A stretch of DNA of 64,000 nucleotides from Enterobacter chengduensis (GCF_001984825.2 NZ_CP043318.1:1116001-1180000), one strand, 5' to 3'. Counted from the stretch's first letter, positions 43,116 through 53,169 are shown. The notes: generated by a model from the sequence alone, not told the origin. Translations and numbers: made by a program.

Positions 43116-43919
43116 ATGAACCAGACTTCTACCTTAACCGGGCAGTGCGTGGCCGAGTTTCTTGGCACCGGATTGCTCATTTTCTTCGGCGCGGGCTGCG
43201 TCGCTGCGCTGCGGGTCGCCGGGGCCAGCTTTGGTCAGTGGGAGATCAGTATTATCTGGGGCCTTGGCGTCGCCATGGCCATCTACCTGACGGCCGGTGT
43301 CTCCGGCGCGCACCTTAATCCGGCGGTGACCATTGCCCTGTGGCTGTTCGCCTGTTTTGAACGCCGCAAGGTGCTGCCGTTTATTGTTGCCCAGACGGCC
43401 GGGGCCTTCTGCGCCGCCGCGCTGGTGTATGGGCTCTATCGCCAGCTGTTTCTCGATCTTGAACAGAGTCAGCATATCGTGCGCGGCACTGCCGCCAGCC
43501 TTAACCTGGCCGGGGTCTTTTCCACGTACCCGCATCCACATATCACTTTTATACAAGCGTTTGCCGTTGAGACCACCATCACGGCAATCCTGATGGCGAT
43601 GATCATGGCCCTGACCGACGACGGCAACGGAATTCCGCGCGGGCCGCTGGCGCCGTTGCTGATTGGCTTGCTGATCGCCGTGATCGGCGCGTCGATGGGG
43701 CCGCTAACCGGCTTTGCGCTGAATCCGGCGCGCGACTTCGGCCCAAAACTGTTTACCAGTCTGGCCGGGTGGAGCTCGATCGCCTTTACCGGTGGGCTGG
43801 CGATCCCTTACTTTCTGGTGCCGCTGCTGGCGCCGGTGGTGGGGGCGATTATCGGGGCGTTTTTGTATCGCAAGCTTATCGGCCGCCTTCTGCCGTGCGA
43901 ATGCGGTATCGATGAGTAA
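43116..43919 (+). CDS. Glycerol uptake facilitator (GlpF-like)
   Basis: A 267-residue aquaglyceroporin with both NPA boxes (SGAHLNPAVTIALW and TGFALNPARDFGPKLF; the Asp after NPAR marks the glycerol subgroup) and six helices. It lets glycerol into the cell for the dehydratase. The start at 43116 (MNQTSTL) has AGGATG at proper spacing; an ATG at 43107 does not. It lies 53 bp after dhaF and is probably the last gene of the operon. Confidence 0.93.
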   Translation: MNQTSTLTGQCVAEFLGTGLLIFFGAGCVAALRVAGASFGQWEISIIWGLGVAMAIYLTAGVSGAHLNPAVTIALWLFACFERRKVLPFIVAQTAGAFCAAALVYGLYRQLFLDLEQSQHIVRGTAASLNLAGVFSTYPHPHITFIQAFAVETTITAILMAMIMALTDDGNGIPRGPLAPLLIGLLIAVIGASMGPLTGFALNPARDFGPKLFTSLAGWSSIAFTGGLAIPYFLVPLLAPVVGAIIGAFLYRKLIGRLLPCECGIDE

Positions 43920-43925
43920 AGCGGG

Positions 43926-43948
43926 ACCCGCCGCAGCGCGGCGGGTTT
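43926..43948 (+). terminator. Terminator after the dhaBCEF-glpF operon
   Basis: ACCCGCCGC / GCGGCGGGT stem with a 3-nt loop, then TTTCCCC, just past the facilitator stop and between convergent genes. Confidence 0.75.
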
Positions 43949-43970
43949 CCCCGGCCTGATGCCGGGGGGG

Positions 43971-44266
43971 TTATTTTTTGATGACCGCGCTGAGATCGCC
44001 AAGTTTAGCGGCGGGGTTCTTGTGGCACTCCTGCAGCATTTTCGGTACCGAAACGGTCTCGACTTCATGCCAGTCAACATAGTCGCCGCCGCTAAAGTCG
44101 GTGTTGCGATTCACTACCCAGAAGGCCACCGGGGTCATGCTTTTTGGGTTCATATCCATAAATTCCTGACAGGTCATATTCTGCGGCGTGGTTTCCTCAA
44201 CCGCGAACGCCGGGCTGGTCATCAGACAGAATGTGGTAGCCGCCACGGTCAATACGAGTGCTTTAG
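43971..44266 (-). pseudogene. hdeB: hdeB-like acid-stress chaperone gene, 5' end cut by IS
   Basis: Codes for most of an HdeB-family periplasmic chaperone: signal core LTVAATTFCLMTSPAFA, then NMTCQEFMDMNPKSMTPVAFWVVNRN...VSVPKMLQECHKNP with the expected Cys pair. The gene enters the IS end at 44266. The frame continues for 23 IS-encoded codons to an ATG at 44336, but the native start, ribosome site and promoter are gone. Expression would need IS-borne signals. Confidence 0.8.
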
Positions 44267-45462
<1,196 letters not shown>

Positions 45463-45698
45463 CTGACTGCCCCCACACACACCATAACAGGGATATCCCC
45501 AGCAACCTGTTTTGCCAGAGTCGCGACACGTTTGCGCTGCTCCGGGGTTAGATAGGCGTAGCTACCGGTAGACCCCAGAATACCCATTGAATCCACCCGT
45601 GCCGTCGTAAGGCGGGCCAAAATATTATTGAATCCCTTTTCATCGACGCCGTTGGCGGTAACAGGGGTCATTGGGAAAGCAGACAAGCCGGTGAACAT
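45463..45698 (-). pseudogene. Dihydrodipicolinate synthase-family gene, N-terminal fragment
   Basis: About 78 residues beginning MFTGLSAFPMTPVTANGVDEKGFNNILARL and including SMGILGSTGSYAYLTPEQRKRV, the start of a DHDPS/NAL-type TIM barrel. The IS truncates it at 45463, before the catalytic Lys of strand 6. The frame reads on into the IS to 45354. It lies 20 bp downstream of the B3/4 gene in the same direction. Confidence 0.78.
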
Positions 45699-45718
45699 GG
45701 TGTTTCTCCTCAATGGTA

Positions 45719-46414
45719 TTACGGTTGTTGCTCTTCAATGAGAGTTACGTCAACCCGCAGACCTGGCGTCATTGCTTCGAGGCCATCGGTCAGCATCTTC
45801 CCGGCTTCGTGAAGTTTTTCCAGTGGCATTTGCGGCAGACTCTCCAGAATAAACCACATGTGCTGTGCTTCCACATCTAAGCGGGTTCTGACTCCTTGTC
45901 GCCAGTTCCAGCGACGGCAGGTCACACCGGCATCATCACGCCAGATAACTTCACCTTGCGAAGGATATTCAACGGCGATTTCACCCTCTTTTACCGTATC
46001 AAACGGCTCAGTGCCTGTTGCCACAACGAGGCGTGGTAGCCCCTGATAGGCAGCAATGTTCTCGCCCCCCACCGGCACGGCGTAGCGAAGGCTAACGGCA
46101 TTATAGAGATCAACGATGGGGTCAAGTGCTGGCATCGCGCCGTCACGTAATACACGCTTACGTAACGCATCAGCTGAACAAGGGGTGCGTTTAGGCTTAG
46201 CGCCAAACGTCTGAAAAATCTCAGCCCATGCAGCTAAATGCGATTCTGCCCACTCAGGCTCACCGACAAGAACCGCTTCACAAGCTTCTCTCAGCGCTGT
46301 TTCACCAATATCAGGGTTCAGCACCGGCGCAGCGTTTACATAGATACTGAGTGCCCGGAAACCGGGTGCAATACGATAAATTTCAGGGGCAATTGACGGA
46401 GATACTGTTAACAC
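45719..46414 (-). CDS. B3/4 (tRNA-binding-like) domain protein
   Basis: A 231-residue protein: FRALSIYVNAAPVLNPDIG...LPALDPIVDLYNAVSLRYAVPVGGENIAAYQG...VIWRDDAGVTCRRWNWRQG fits the B3/4 domain found in the PheRS beta chain and in stand-alone proteins, which may edit or bind tRNA. The start GTG at 46414 follows ACAGGA; the frame open to 46507 would overlap the divergent regulator. It is probably controlled by that regulator. The function is unproven. Confidence 0.7.
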   Translation of the reverse strand: MLTVSPSIAPEIYRIAPGFRALSIYVNAAPVLNPDIGETALREACEAVLVGEPEWAESHLAAWAEIFQTFGAKPKRTPCSADALRKRVLRDGAMPALDPIVDLYNAVSLRYAVPVGGENIAAYQGLPRLVVATGTEPFDTVKEGEIAVEYPSQGEVIWRDDAGVTCRRWNWRQGVRTRLDVEAQHMWFILESLPQMPLEKLHEAGKMLTDGLEAMTPGLRVDVTLIEEQQP

Positions 46415-46426
46415 GGAATAATCCTG

Positions 46427-46487
46427 TAATGACCAATTTAAATCATGATAATGACCAATGACTAAAAAAGTCAATTTAATGACCGAT
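46427..46487. promoter_or_regulatory. Operator-like repeats between B3/4 and XRE-cupin genes
   Basis: TAATGACCAAT at 46427-46437 and 46449-46459 (22 bp apart), a variant TAATGACCGAT at 46477-46487, and a TGACT-N5-AGTCA palindrome at 46459-46473. They overlap both promoters and the first candidate start of the regulator. Confidence 0.5.
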
Positions 46488-47060
46488 GCTGGTTCGATTG
46501 CCAGCACAGTAAATGAAGCTGTATCTCAGCGGATTAAGCTGTATCGCAAACAAAAAAAAATCTCCCTTGATGAACTCTCCCGCCGGGCGGGCGTCAGCAA
46601 GGGTGCACTGGTTGAAATTGAGGGGTGCCGGGCAAATCCCAGTATTGCTCTGTTGTGCCGCCTGGCCGTCGCGATGGGGGTTTCGGTGGCAGACTTTGTG
46701 GATGTCAGTTCGAAACCAACGGTGCATCTCATCGCTGAAGAGGAAATCCCCGAATTATGGCAAGGCGAAAAAGGCGGACGAGCCAGACTGCTTGCAGGAT
46801 CAGGTGGCCCTGATATGACCGAGATGTGGATGTGGGAAATGCAACCGGGGGAAAAGTTTGCTTCCCCCGGCCACACAGATGGAACGCTTGAATTGTTTTA
46901 CGTCCAGGAAGGCACACTCACACTGGGTGTACAAGATCACCTGTATCAAGTGAACACCAACTGTTCGGCAACCGCGAGAACAGACGTTGCGCATTGCTAT
47001 GAAAACCGAGGAGCGAGCCCATTGGTGTTCATCATGACGGTACATGAGAAATCATCCTGA
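46458..47060 (+). CDS. XRE-family regulator with C-terminal cupin
   Basis: About 200 residues: an N-terminal helix-turn-helix (QRIKLYRKQKKISLDELSRRAGVSKGALVEIEGCRANPSIALLCRLA) and a C-terminal cupin (MWMWEMQPGEKFASPGHTDGTLELFYVQEGTLTLGV). Such regulators sense small ligands or amino-acid-like compounds and often control a divergent metabolic gene, here the B3/4-DHDPS pair. The start is uncertain: 46458 lies inside the repeats, and ATG at 46479 is an alternative. Confidence 0.82.
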   Translation: MTKKVNLMTDAGSIASTVNEAVSQRIKLYRKQKKISLDELSRRAGVSKGALVEIEGCRANPSIALLCRLAVAMGVSVADFVDVSSKPTVHLIAEEEIPELWQGEKGGRARLLAGSGGPDMTEMWMWEMQPGEKFASPGHTDGTLELFYVQEGTLTLGVQDHLYQVNTNCSATARTDVAHCYENRGASPLVFIMTVHEKSS

Positions 47061-47122
47061 GAGTTACCCAACATACCGTTCGGTCCTGTCTCGTCACATA
47101 TTCGTTTACAAGGAGTTAATCA

Positions 47123-48063
47123 GTGGATAACCCGCATCTCAGTTTTACTAAAGACCTGTTTACGGTCACAACCGATCCCGCTTTTTTGAGCTGGAAGCCA
47201 TTCATGATTACCTTTCGCAATCGTCCTGGGCTCCTGGTATTGATATAGAAACGGTCAGTGTATCTATCCAGAACAGCCTTTGTTTTGGCCTACTGGATGG
47301 CACAAGACAGATCGGTTTCACCCGTCTGGTGACAGACTTTGCCACTTTTGGTTATTTGTGCGACGTCTACGTGCTGAACGACTATCAGAAAAGTGGCCTC
47401 GGTCGTTGGTTGATTGAATGCTGTCACGCCCATCCATTGATGTCACGCCTGCGACGGATAATGCTGGTCACTGACAGCGCCCCTTGGCTATACCAGAAAA
47501 TGGGGTATCTCCCGTTGAACCGACCAGACTTTGTCTGGCAGATCAACCGACCAGACATGTATCGTAAAACCGAAGGTACTGTAACAGTTGAAAAAGTAGG
47601 GGCGGCATTTGCATTGATCAAATGCCACCATAGGCCTGAAGCAGAATATGAATTTACTGGTGAGTTTCTCGGGCTTTCACACGAGCTGAAGTTTGCAGGG
47701 AAGAATTTACGAGAACTGAGAGAAACTGGCTGTTCTATTTATGGAATTTATCAGGATGAATACGGCATGACCTTACTTCCTGATCATCCCGGCATTAAAC
47801 TGGCCGAAATACTAGCGGTATCAAATATAGGACTGAATAAATTTTCGGTTTACATGGGATGTCGCGAGCAAGAGATAGTTGAATTGTTGAACGGTTCAGT
47901 TTCACTGACGAAAGCTATGGCACTCCGGTTATCGCATGTAGTCGGTGGAAGTTGGTCGAAGTGGATGTTAATTCAAGAGCAGTTTGAATTACAGTTGGCA
48001 CAACGAGAGATTAAAGAATTAATGATTTTGACTAATATCGGGGATGAGGTCGTTGGATTATAG
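47123..48063 (+). pseudogene. Frameshifted GNAT acetyltransferase fused to HicB-like and HigA-like segments
   Basis: A GTG at 47123 with AAGGAG begins a GNAT protein. A one-base loss near 47187 in a T run breaks the frame, and the rest (47329 onward) continues in the next frame with FGYLCDVYVLNDYQKSGLGRWLIECC, the acetyl-CoA loop. GNAT proteins of this type normally end near RPDMYRK. Here the frame continues through YEFTGEFLGLSHELKFAGKNLRELRE, like HicB, and HPGIKLAEILAVSNIGLNKFSVYMG...TKAMALRLSHVVGGSWSKWMLIQEQFEL, like a HigA helix-turn-helix. It is probably a deletion-made chimera, or possibly a real regulator fusion. Confidence 0.6.
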
Positions 48064-48136
48064 TAAAACAACCATCTTTAACTGATGGGTTTGGCCTTTC
48101 CATCCATAAGAAAGGCCATTTCTGTAAAAAAATAAA

Positions 48137-48757
48137 TTACCCGCGACTGCAGCCGAAGCTACGGTCGCCATCTCCGTATACTTTTGTATCAAGTTTAGCC
48201 AGGTAGTCAAGACGATTCAGTAATTTATTGTATTCTCCTTCAAAGTTAAAATCATTGACGTCTAATATATAACGACAATTTTCAGGGTAGTGAGCCAATC
48301 CCGGATAATCATCCAGTTCCAATCCCAGTGCGCTATACCATGCTCTTACAATCATCATCCTTAAATTGCTTTCAGCCTCATAATCACCTAAATGGTAATA
48401 AGCATCTTTGTTAAAAAAAAGACCAATATGAAAATGACATTTTCCCTCTTCGGAAAACTCCCTTACCCAAACATGACGAACTCGGTTTGGATATATTCTT
48501 TTACCGTTGGCGGCTCTGGCTCTCTCATTGGCCTCCAACATGGCATTTAATGCATTACGGAAACGGGATATGGCACCAGGCTCTAGATTAGGAAAACAGC
48601 AAACAGTATCACCTCTGTCTAGAATGGGGGGGTAATGTACATCAACACGTAATGCCATTGTTCTGGGGAATTCACTGAGTGCATCATTGACGACTCGTTC
48701 AATATTTTTTTTATAGGCGAGCACATGCTCACCATGTGAACCATGATATAATTCCAT
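48137..48757 (-). CDS. Inovirus Gp2/YagK-YfjJ-type protein, second element
   Basis: A 206-residue relative of the protein at 10451-11095: KCHFHIGLFFNKDAYYHLGDYEAES carries the HxH motif, and the end RSFGCSRG is shared. Upstream in the same element lie a small HTH gene, an RHH gene, AlpA and an integrase, so this looks like a compact satellite with its own replication or mobilisation protein. Identity to the first copy is moderate, so the elements are distinct. Confidence 0.72.
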   Translation of the reverse strand: MELYHGSHGEHVLAYKKNIERVVNDALSEFPRTMALRVDVHYPPILDRGDTVCCFPNLEPGAISRFRNALNAMLEANERARAANGKRIYPNRVRHVWVREFSEEGKCHFHIGLFFNKDAYYHLGDYEAESNLRMMIVRAWYSALGLELDDYPGLAHYPENCRYILDVNDFNFEGEYNKLLNRLDYLAKLDTKVYGDGDRSFGCSRG

Positions 48758-48959
48758 GTTTCGATCCTGTAGCTAGTCCTACGGCTTTCGATAGCCGTAT
48801 ATAGTAATATGATAAGACATAGTTGAATGTCTGTAATTAGTTATGTTAATTAACTGTTGGTAGTAATGATTGCTTTATAATACCTTTCCAACAATAAAAC
48901 TTGTTATCAACCCATTACCCGTGCAGTAAAATACTTAAAAAGTAACTCTGCAATTATGA

Positions 48960-49136
48960 TCATCCAAAGATACCATTATCCCAGTATCTTTTTACCGTGG
49001 AAATGCTTATTCCTAAGATCTTTGCCACCTTGGATTGAGAGTAATGCTTAGCCTTCTCATTCTGAATTAGATAAGAATATTTACTTCCTTCAGGTCTTCC
49101 CTGCATTTTCTTTGGTTTTGTTTTGTTAGTAGGCAT
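48960..49136 (-). CDS. 58-residue helix-turn-helix protein
   Basis: A short gene: MPTNKTKPKKMQGRPEGSKYS, then a resolvase-type HTH (AKHYSQSKVAKILGISISTVKRYWDNGIF) and a TGA stop. The pattern S.S.VAKILGIS.STVKRY is a textbook recognition helix. AT-rich and only 84 bp from the RHH gene. It is probably a regulator of the satellite or the HTH relic of a resolvase. Confidence 0.6.
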   Translation of the reverse strand: MPTNKTKPKKMQGRPEGSKYSYLIQNEKAKHYSQSKVAKILGISISTVKRYWDNGIFG

Positions 49137-49219
49137 CTTTTGCTCTCATCTAGCTATTAGGCAATAACTCCATACTGTCGAGATGTATGTAAACTAAGTG
49201 GTTATGCTTAACATTGGTA

Positions 49220-49984
49220 TCAGAATGTATGGTTTACTTCACCGTTAAAGGGATTAATAATGATGGCATCTCCTCCTTTCATCGCCTTTTGAGGTGTATC
49301 GCCTTCGGCAATTACCGGAACCATTACCGCTAGATCATTTGTGTAATAAATTGGTATCCAGCAATAGCATGATTGTTTAGGGGGAGTTTTATTTCTTTTC
49401 AATACTGCCTCAACTCCAAATGTAATAAGTTCAAAGATTGGCATAATCACAATGCTGCTCAAATCAAAAAAACAACCATCGTAGACTGTGTCCTTTATCA
49501 GTATGATATTAGATAACCCTCCTGCAATGAGATGTTTGCGGTTCACGCGCCGATCTGTGTAAATAAAAATTGCTTTTTTTACATTGAAACTTTTTATAAT
49601 GTATGAGAGCTTTTCATGAATTAATTTTTTTTCGCTCTTTCCCATCTTATCATGTGGTATTTTGTGCGCATAAAAATCTTGATCGACAACCTCGTTCCGG
49701 TGTCGAATGTGAGTGTTCCAGACGGAATAAAAAAACTCTTCGTAAGTTAATTTTGGCTCACCCCGTGCGATTGAGGGGGCCTTCTCTTCAAAAATACAGC
49801 CTAATGTTGACTCCAAAGTTTGAGCTATATGATATTGCGATGTTATTTTATTCAATGCTGGGGCTGTGGCGTTTAACAAAAATGATATCACCTCTGACCT
49901 AGAGTATCCTTTTGCATTGCTATAGTCGTCGATTGCATCAATAGTTGATTTTTTGTTTGCGCTGAAAGTGATGCGTTTTTTCAT
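49220..49984 (-). CDS. RHH-type N-terminal domain protein of unknown function
   Basis: A 254-residue protein. The first 40 residues (MKKRITFSANKKSTIDAIDD, then YSNAKGYSRSEVISFLLNA) look like a ribbon-helix-helix DNA-binding motif. The remaining 210 residues match no family I know. They contain AIFIYTDRRVNRKHLIAGGLSNIILIKDTVYDGCFFDL and a Cys-Trp pair (SCYCWIPIYY). AT-rich. It lies between the small HTH gene and AlpA. It could be a satellite-specific regulator or cargo effector. Confidence 0.5.
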   Translation of the reverse strand: MKKRITFSANKKSTIDAIDDYSNAKGYSRSEVISFLLNATAPALNKITSQYHIAQTLESTLGCIFEEKAPSIARGEPKLTYEEFFYSVWNTHIRHRNEVVDQDFYAHKIPHDKMGKSEKKLIHEKLSYIIKSFNVKKAIFIYTDRRVNRKHLIAGGLSNIILIKDTVYDGCFFDLSSIVIMPIFELITFGVEAVLKRNKTPPKQSCYCWIPIYYTNDLAVMVPVIAEGDTPQKAMKGGDAIIINPFNGEVNHTF

Positions 49985-50119
49985 ATGTATCCTTGACTTT
50001 CGTTAATGTAAAATGTGATAAACGGTGGTGATTTAGTATCTTTTATTGACGGATTGTTTCTGTTAATTAAGCCAGCTATTCTTTAGAATAGCTGGGGAGT
50101 TATGATTTTGAGGCTGCTG

Positions 50120-50341
50120 TTAATTACAATATACTGAGAAGGTTAATAGGAACCTATCAATGTCTTTGCGTAACCAATAATGTCGGCTGTTAATTTTCTT
50201 TGGGCGTGGTAAACCATTAGGCAGCTTGTCTTGGCAAAGCCATTTTCGAATTGTTTGGGCTTTAAGGTTTAATAGATGTGCTAACTCACTTGTGGAAACA
50301 AGTTCAGATAAAGATGTTCTGGATTGCTCATATATGCTCAT
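50120..50341 (-). CDS. AlpA-like regulator, second element
   Basis: A 73-residue winged-helix protein: VSTSELAHLLNLKAQTIRKWLCQDKLPNGLPRPKKINSRHYWLRKDIDRFL, of the AlpA/MerR-like class. It overlaps the upstream gene by 4 bp (ATGA), so translation is coupled. Probably regulates the satellite integrase. Confidence 0.75.
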   Translation of the reverse strand: MSIYEQSRTSLSELVSTSELAHLLNLKAQTIRKWLCQDKLPNGLPRPKKINSRHYWLRKDIDRFLLTFSVYCN

Positions 50342-50787
50342 GCTACCACCTCAATGATTGAGATGCAGGCATATACAAAAAGTAATGAAATTAGAAGGGA
50401 AAGAAAGGACCAAAAAGAAAACGAAAAAGCCAAGCTTGAATAAGCTTCAGGGTCAGGGTCACTACCTTCGCTTGAGCCGGATGAGGTACTTTTAGTTGAT
50501 TTAGACGCATTACCTTGCGAGTTTTCGGCCAGATTTTTGTGCGAGATGATACGTGCAAAAAAAACGCCCAAAGTTTTATGTCGATTGTTTTTATTGTATA
50601 AAGAGTTTTTTTCATTGAGGTGTCCAAGAGCAGCTCGAATCCTGATGTTCATCTGTCTTTCCTGAAATATGGACTCAGCACAGGTTTGTCGCTGCTTACT
50701 AGAACGAACAACTTTGATCTTACCCACGACCCGTACTATTCGAGCCTTTGAGCTAGTTTGCGCAGAACTCATCAAAGAATTAGACAT
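50338..50787 (-). CDS. Basic protein with C-terminal membrane helix
   Basis: A 149-residue protein: a basic N-terminal half (SKARIVRVVGKIKVVRSSKQRQ, MNIRIRAALGHLNEKN), a Ser-rich linker (GNASKSTKSTSSGSSEGSDPD) and one C-terminal transmembrane helix (FWSFLSLLISLLFVYACISIIEV). It overlaps AlpA by 4 bp. I recognise no family. The layout (basic head, linker, tail anchor) suggests nucleic acid or protein binding at the membrane. Confidence 0.5.
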   Translation of the reverse strand: MSNSLMSSAQTSSKARIVRVVGKIKVVRSSKQRQTCAESIFQERQMNIRIRAALGHLNEKNSLYNKNNRHKTLGVFFARIISHKNLAENSQGNASKSTKSTSSGSSEGSDPDPEAYSSLAFSFSFWSFLSLLISLLFVYACISIIEVVA

Positions 50788-50909
50788 AATGCTTTATCTC
50801 CTGATTTAAAAGTGGACGATGGAATTTAAACCTTAAAATACACTTATGTCAACGATGGATGTTGTTCTGTAATCTATTGATATTAAATGAAATCAACGCA
50901 TATCAACGG

Positions 50910-52217
50910 TTATTTTTTTACAATATTTGCTTGCTGTAAGATCCACCTCTCAATTTTTTCATGCCATTTGCGCAACAGATCTAACGGACGACGGCGGTAG
51001 TGTTTTTCCGCCAGTGCACTTGGTTTGTGTCCCATAATTTGAGCAACAATACCTGTTGGCACTTCAACCCATTCAGCAAGAGTGCCAAAACTACGGCGTA
51101 AGCCGTGAAGGCTGATATGTGGTAACTCAGCTCGAGCTAACGCTCTGTTGTGTCCTGAACGCGGTTCAATAATTTTGCCACTTTTGCTGTTACTTCTGAA
51201 AACCCAACCCTCCTTATTTACGTCAGAATTTGGGAATTGCGCTAGCGCACTTAACAGCTCAGAAACATAAGGAGTGAGAGGGATGATACGTTCGCCTTCG
51301 ATCTTGTCTTTAATCCTCATGCTTGACCATTTGAAATCTACGTCAGACCACCGAAGTGACGCAATTTCTTCACGCCGTGCACCGGTGAGCAAAAGTACTT
51401 GGAGATAGGCCGATGCAATGGGATTATTGAGGCTACGTACGGCACTGAACCAGATTTTTAACTGTTCTTTTTGTAAGCAATCTCCCGCTTTACTCGCTGA
51501 TACTGGAACCACTTTTCTCACGTTATGATCTTGTGCAATATCGCCATGGATTATTCCCTGATATTTTTTCTGGTAATTAGCCCATTTGATAAATGCACGC
51601 AACAGCCGGTAGGCATGAGCAGTGACGGTAGGCCGATTTTGTCTCTCTGTACTTAGCCATGCGGCAATGTTCTCTGGTGTTAGTTCCGATAACGGTAGGT
51701 CGAGTAAGCTAGCCAATGGTCCAGCCGAGGTTGGGCCCCGGCCTCTTTTTTTACTTACCCCTCCACGGCTGGACAAGTTAATGTGATCGGCAATGTATCG
51801 AGTAGAATATGGGCGTTTAGTTTTTGCGCTGATTCCGGTTCTCAATTCTTCAAGGTAATCTTCCCAAGCGCTTGTGAAGGTTACCTTCGTTTTACGAGAT
51901 TCAGCCTGCTGTGATTCCGCTTCAGCAATTTTTTCTGCCTTAGCTATACGCGGATCTATTCCAGTATCGATTAATGTTTGCAGCCGCCTGGCTTCGGCCC
52001 TGGCATCATCAATCCTCCAATCGTTAATGTTGCCAATGGTCATGCGAAGGGTTTTTCCCGCATATACGCTTTGGAACACAAAAGCTTTTGTTCCGCGAGT
52101 TGCCCGACATGCCAGGGAAGTTACGTCCGCATCCCAAAGAAATGCCTGGGTTTTTCCTTCAGATAAAGCAAATTTTCGAATGCGCTCGAAGGTGAGTTTT
52201 TGTCTTGGAAGTGCCAT
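50910..52217 (-). CDS. int: Tyrosine integrase of the thrW-site satellite
   Basis: A 435-residue phage-type integrase with an N-terminal DUF4102-like arm-binding part and a catalytic domain with all key residues: Arg in GARREEIASLRW, His-x-x-Arg in HISLHGLRRSFGTL, and His and Tyr in MGHKPSALAEKHYRRRP. The start at 52217 (MALPRQKLTFERIRKFAL) is chosen over 52298 because the extension covers the leader repeat. The thrW 3' end lies 180 bp upstream, as expected of an integrase next to its attachment site. Confidence 0.9.
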   Translation of the reverse strand: MALPRQKLTFERIRKFALSEGKTQAFLWDADVTSLACRATRGTKAFVFQSVYAGKTLRMTIGNINDWRIDDARAEARRLQTLIDTGIDPRIAKAEKIAEAESQQAESRKTKVTFTSAWEDYLEELRTGISAKTKRPYSTRYIADHINLSSRGGVSKKRGRGPTSAGPLASLLDLPLSELTPENIAAWLSTERQNRPTVTAHAYRLLRAFIKWANYQKKYQGIIHGDIAQDHNVRKVVPVSASKAGDCLQKEQLKIWFSAVRSLNNPIASAYLQVLLLTGARREEIASLRWSDVDFKWSSMRIKDKIEGERIIPLTPYVSELLSALAQFPNSDVNKEGWVFRSNSKSGKIIEPRSGHNRALARAELPHISLHGLRRSFGTLAEWVEVPTGIVAQIMGHKPSALAEKHYRRRPLDLLRKWHEKIERWILQQANIVKK

Positions 52218-52251
52218 TTTGGGGCTCCAGATGAGAAATGTTACATCACCA

Positions 52252-52276
52252 TAATGTAACTGCTGGTGTAAGTAAA
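52252..52276. repeat. Leader repeat shared with 18052-18076
   Basis: 24 of 25 bp match the copy at 18 kb. It is probably an arm-type site or a conserved integrase leader. Confidence 0.5.
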
Positions 52277-52399
52277 ATGGGGGAATAAACATCAACACCT
52301 GTCAATTTTTATCAACAGGTGTTTTTAATAACACAATGTTTTATAATGAATTACTTGTTTTAAGAGTAGGTTTTTAAAGGGGTAAAAATATAATAACGT

Positions 52400-52449
52400 C
52401 GCATTCGTAATGCGAAGGTCGTAGGTTCGACTCCTATTATCGGCACCAT
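52400..52449 (+). other. thrW (tRNA-Thr CGT) 3' half: attachment site
   Basis: CGCATTCGTAATGCG anticodon arm with anticodon CGT, GGTTCGACTCC T-arm and ATTATCGGCACCA acceptor end match the last 50 nt of thrW. The 5' half is absent (upstream DNA is unrelated), so this is an att copy and not a working tRNA gene. It serves the satellite on its left and the prophage remnant on its right. Confidence 0.82.
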
Positions 52450-52601
52450 CTTTTCATCCAGTACCATCCCCAGTCGTCCATTTTTCCTTGTTTTTCGAGG
52501 TGTTGGCTGTTTTGTTTGTCCGCCGTTATCCACCTTTTACCGTTGCAATCCAAATTTAAAACGGGTACATAATCGGGTATCTGAGTTTGAGGCGGGTACC
52601 T

Positions 52602-52949
52602 ATGAAACTAAACGCGCGACAGGTCGAGACGGCAAAGCCTGCGGAGAAAGACTACAAGCTGCCGGACGGTAACGGGCTTATTCTGCTGGTGAAAACCAGC
52701 GGGGCGAAATACTGGCGTTATCGCTATACCTTCGCCGGTAAAGAAAAGATGCTGGCGCTCGGTGTGTACCCGGCTGTTTCGCTGGCGGCCGCTCGGGAAA
52801 AGCGAGATGAGGCCCGGCGTAACGTTGCGGCAGGTGTTGATCCAGTAAAAGCCAAAAGCCATGTTGCAGCTGCGGCAGCAAAGACGATCACGTTTAAAGA
52901 GATTGCCACAGAATGGCACGAATTCAAGAAGCCGCGCTGGTCGCCTGGG
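52602..52949 (+). pseudogene. int: Prophage tyrosine integrase, N-terminal fragment
   Basis: About 115 residues of a P4/HK-type integrase: MKLNARQVETAKPAEKDYKL, then PDGNGLILLVKTSGAKYWRYRYTFAGKEKMLALGVYPAVSLAAAREKRDEA, ending KKPRWSPG. The rest, including all catalytic residues, is gone; at about 52949 the sequence changes to the inverted helicase stub. CGGGTA repeats at 52562, 52573 and 52594 before the gene look like arm-type sites. The prophage cannot excise by itself. Confidence 0.85.
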
Positions 52950-53169
52950 TAACCGCTTCATCCGGCCAGGTGCTGGCCGCCACGCGCAACGGCGCGAGCA
53001 CCAGCGCGGGCTGTGTCTCTGCGCCCGCCATAAATAGATCTTCCAGAGTGGTGAGCGTCGCCACGGTTTTACCCATGCCCATGCCGGCCCATACGTTGCA
53101 GCGCAGAATGTCGATTTCGTGGTTGATAATTAGATCTTGATAGGGGCGTGGCTGAAAAGCTTTTGTCAT
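52950..53169 (-). pseudogene. Phage DEAD/SNF2-type helicase, N-terminal stub
   Basis: MTKAFQPRPYQDLIINHEID, then WAGMGMGKTVATLTTLEDL with Walker A (GMGMGKT) and LVLAPLRVAASTWPDEA: the start of a phage SNF2-like helicase that usually follows the VRR-NUC nuclease. It is cut after about 73 residues by the junction with the integrase fragment. The phage late region was probably lost in this deletion. Confidence 0.82.

Noticed and set aside
52386..52449. Functional tRNA-Thr gene
   Set aside because: Only the 3' half of thrW is present; the D-arm and acceptor 5' strand are missing, so it is an att copy.
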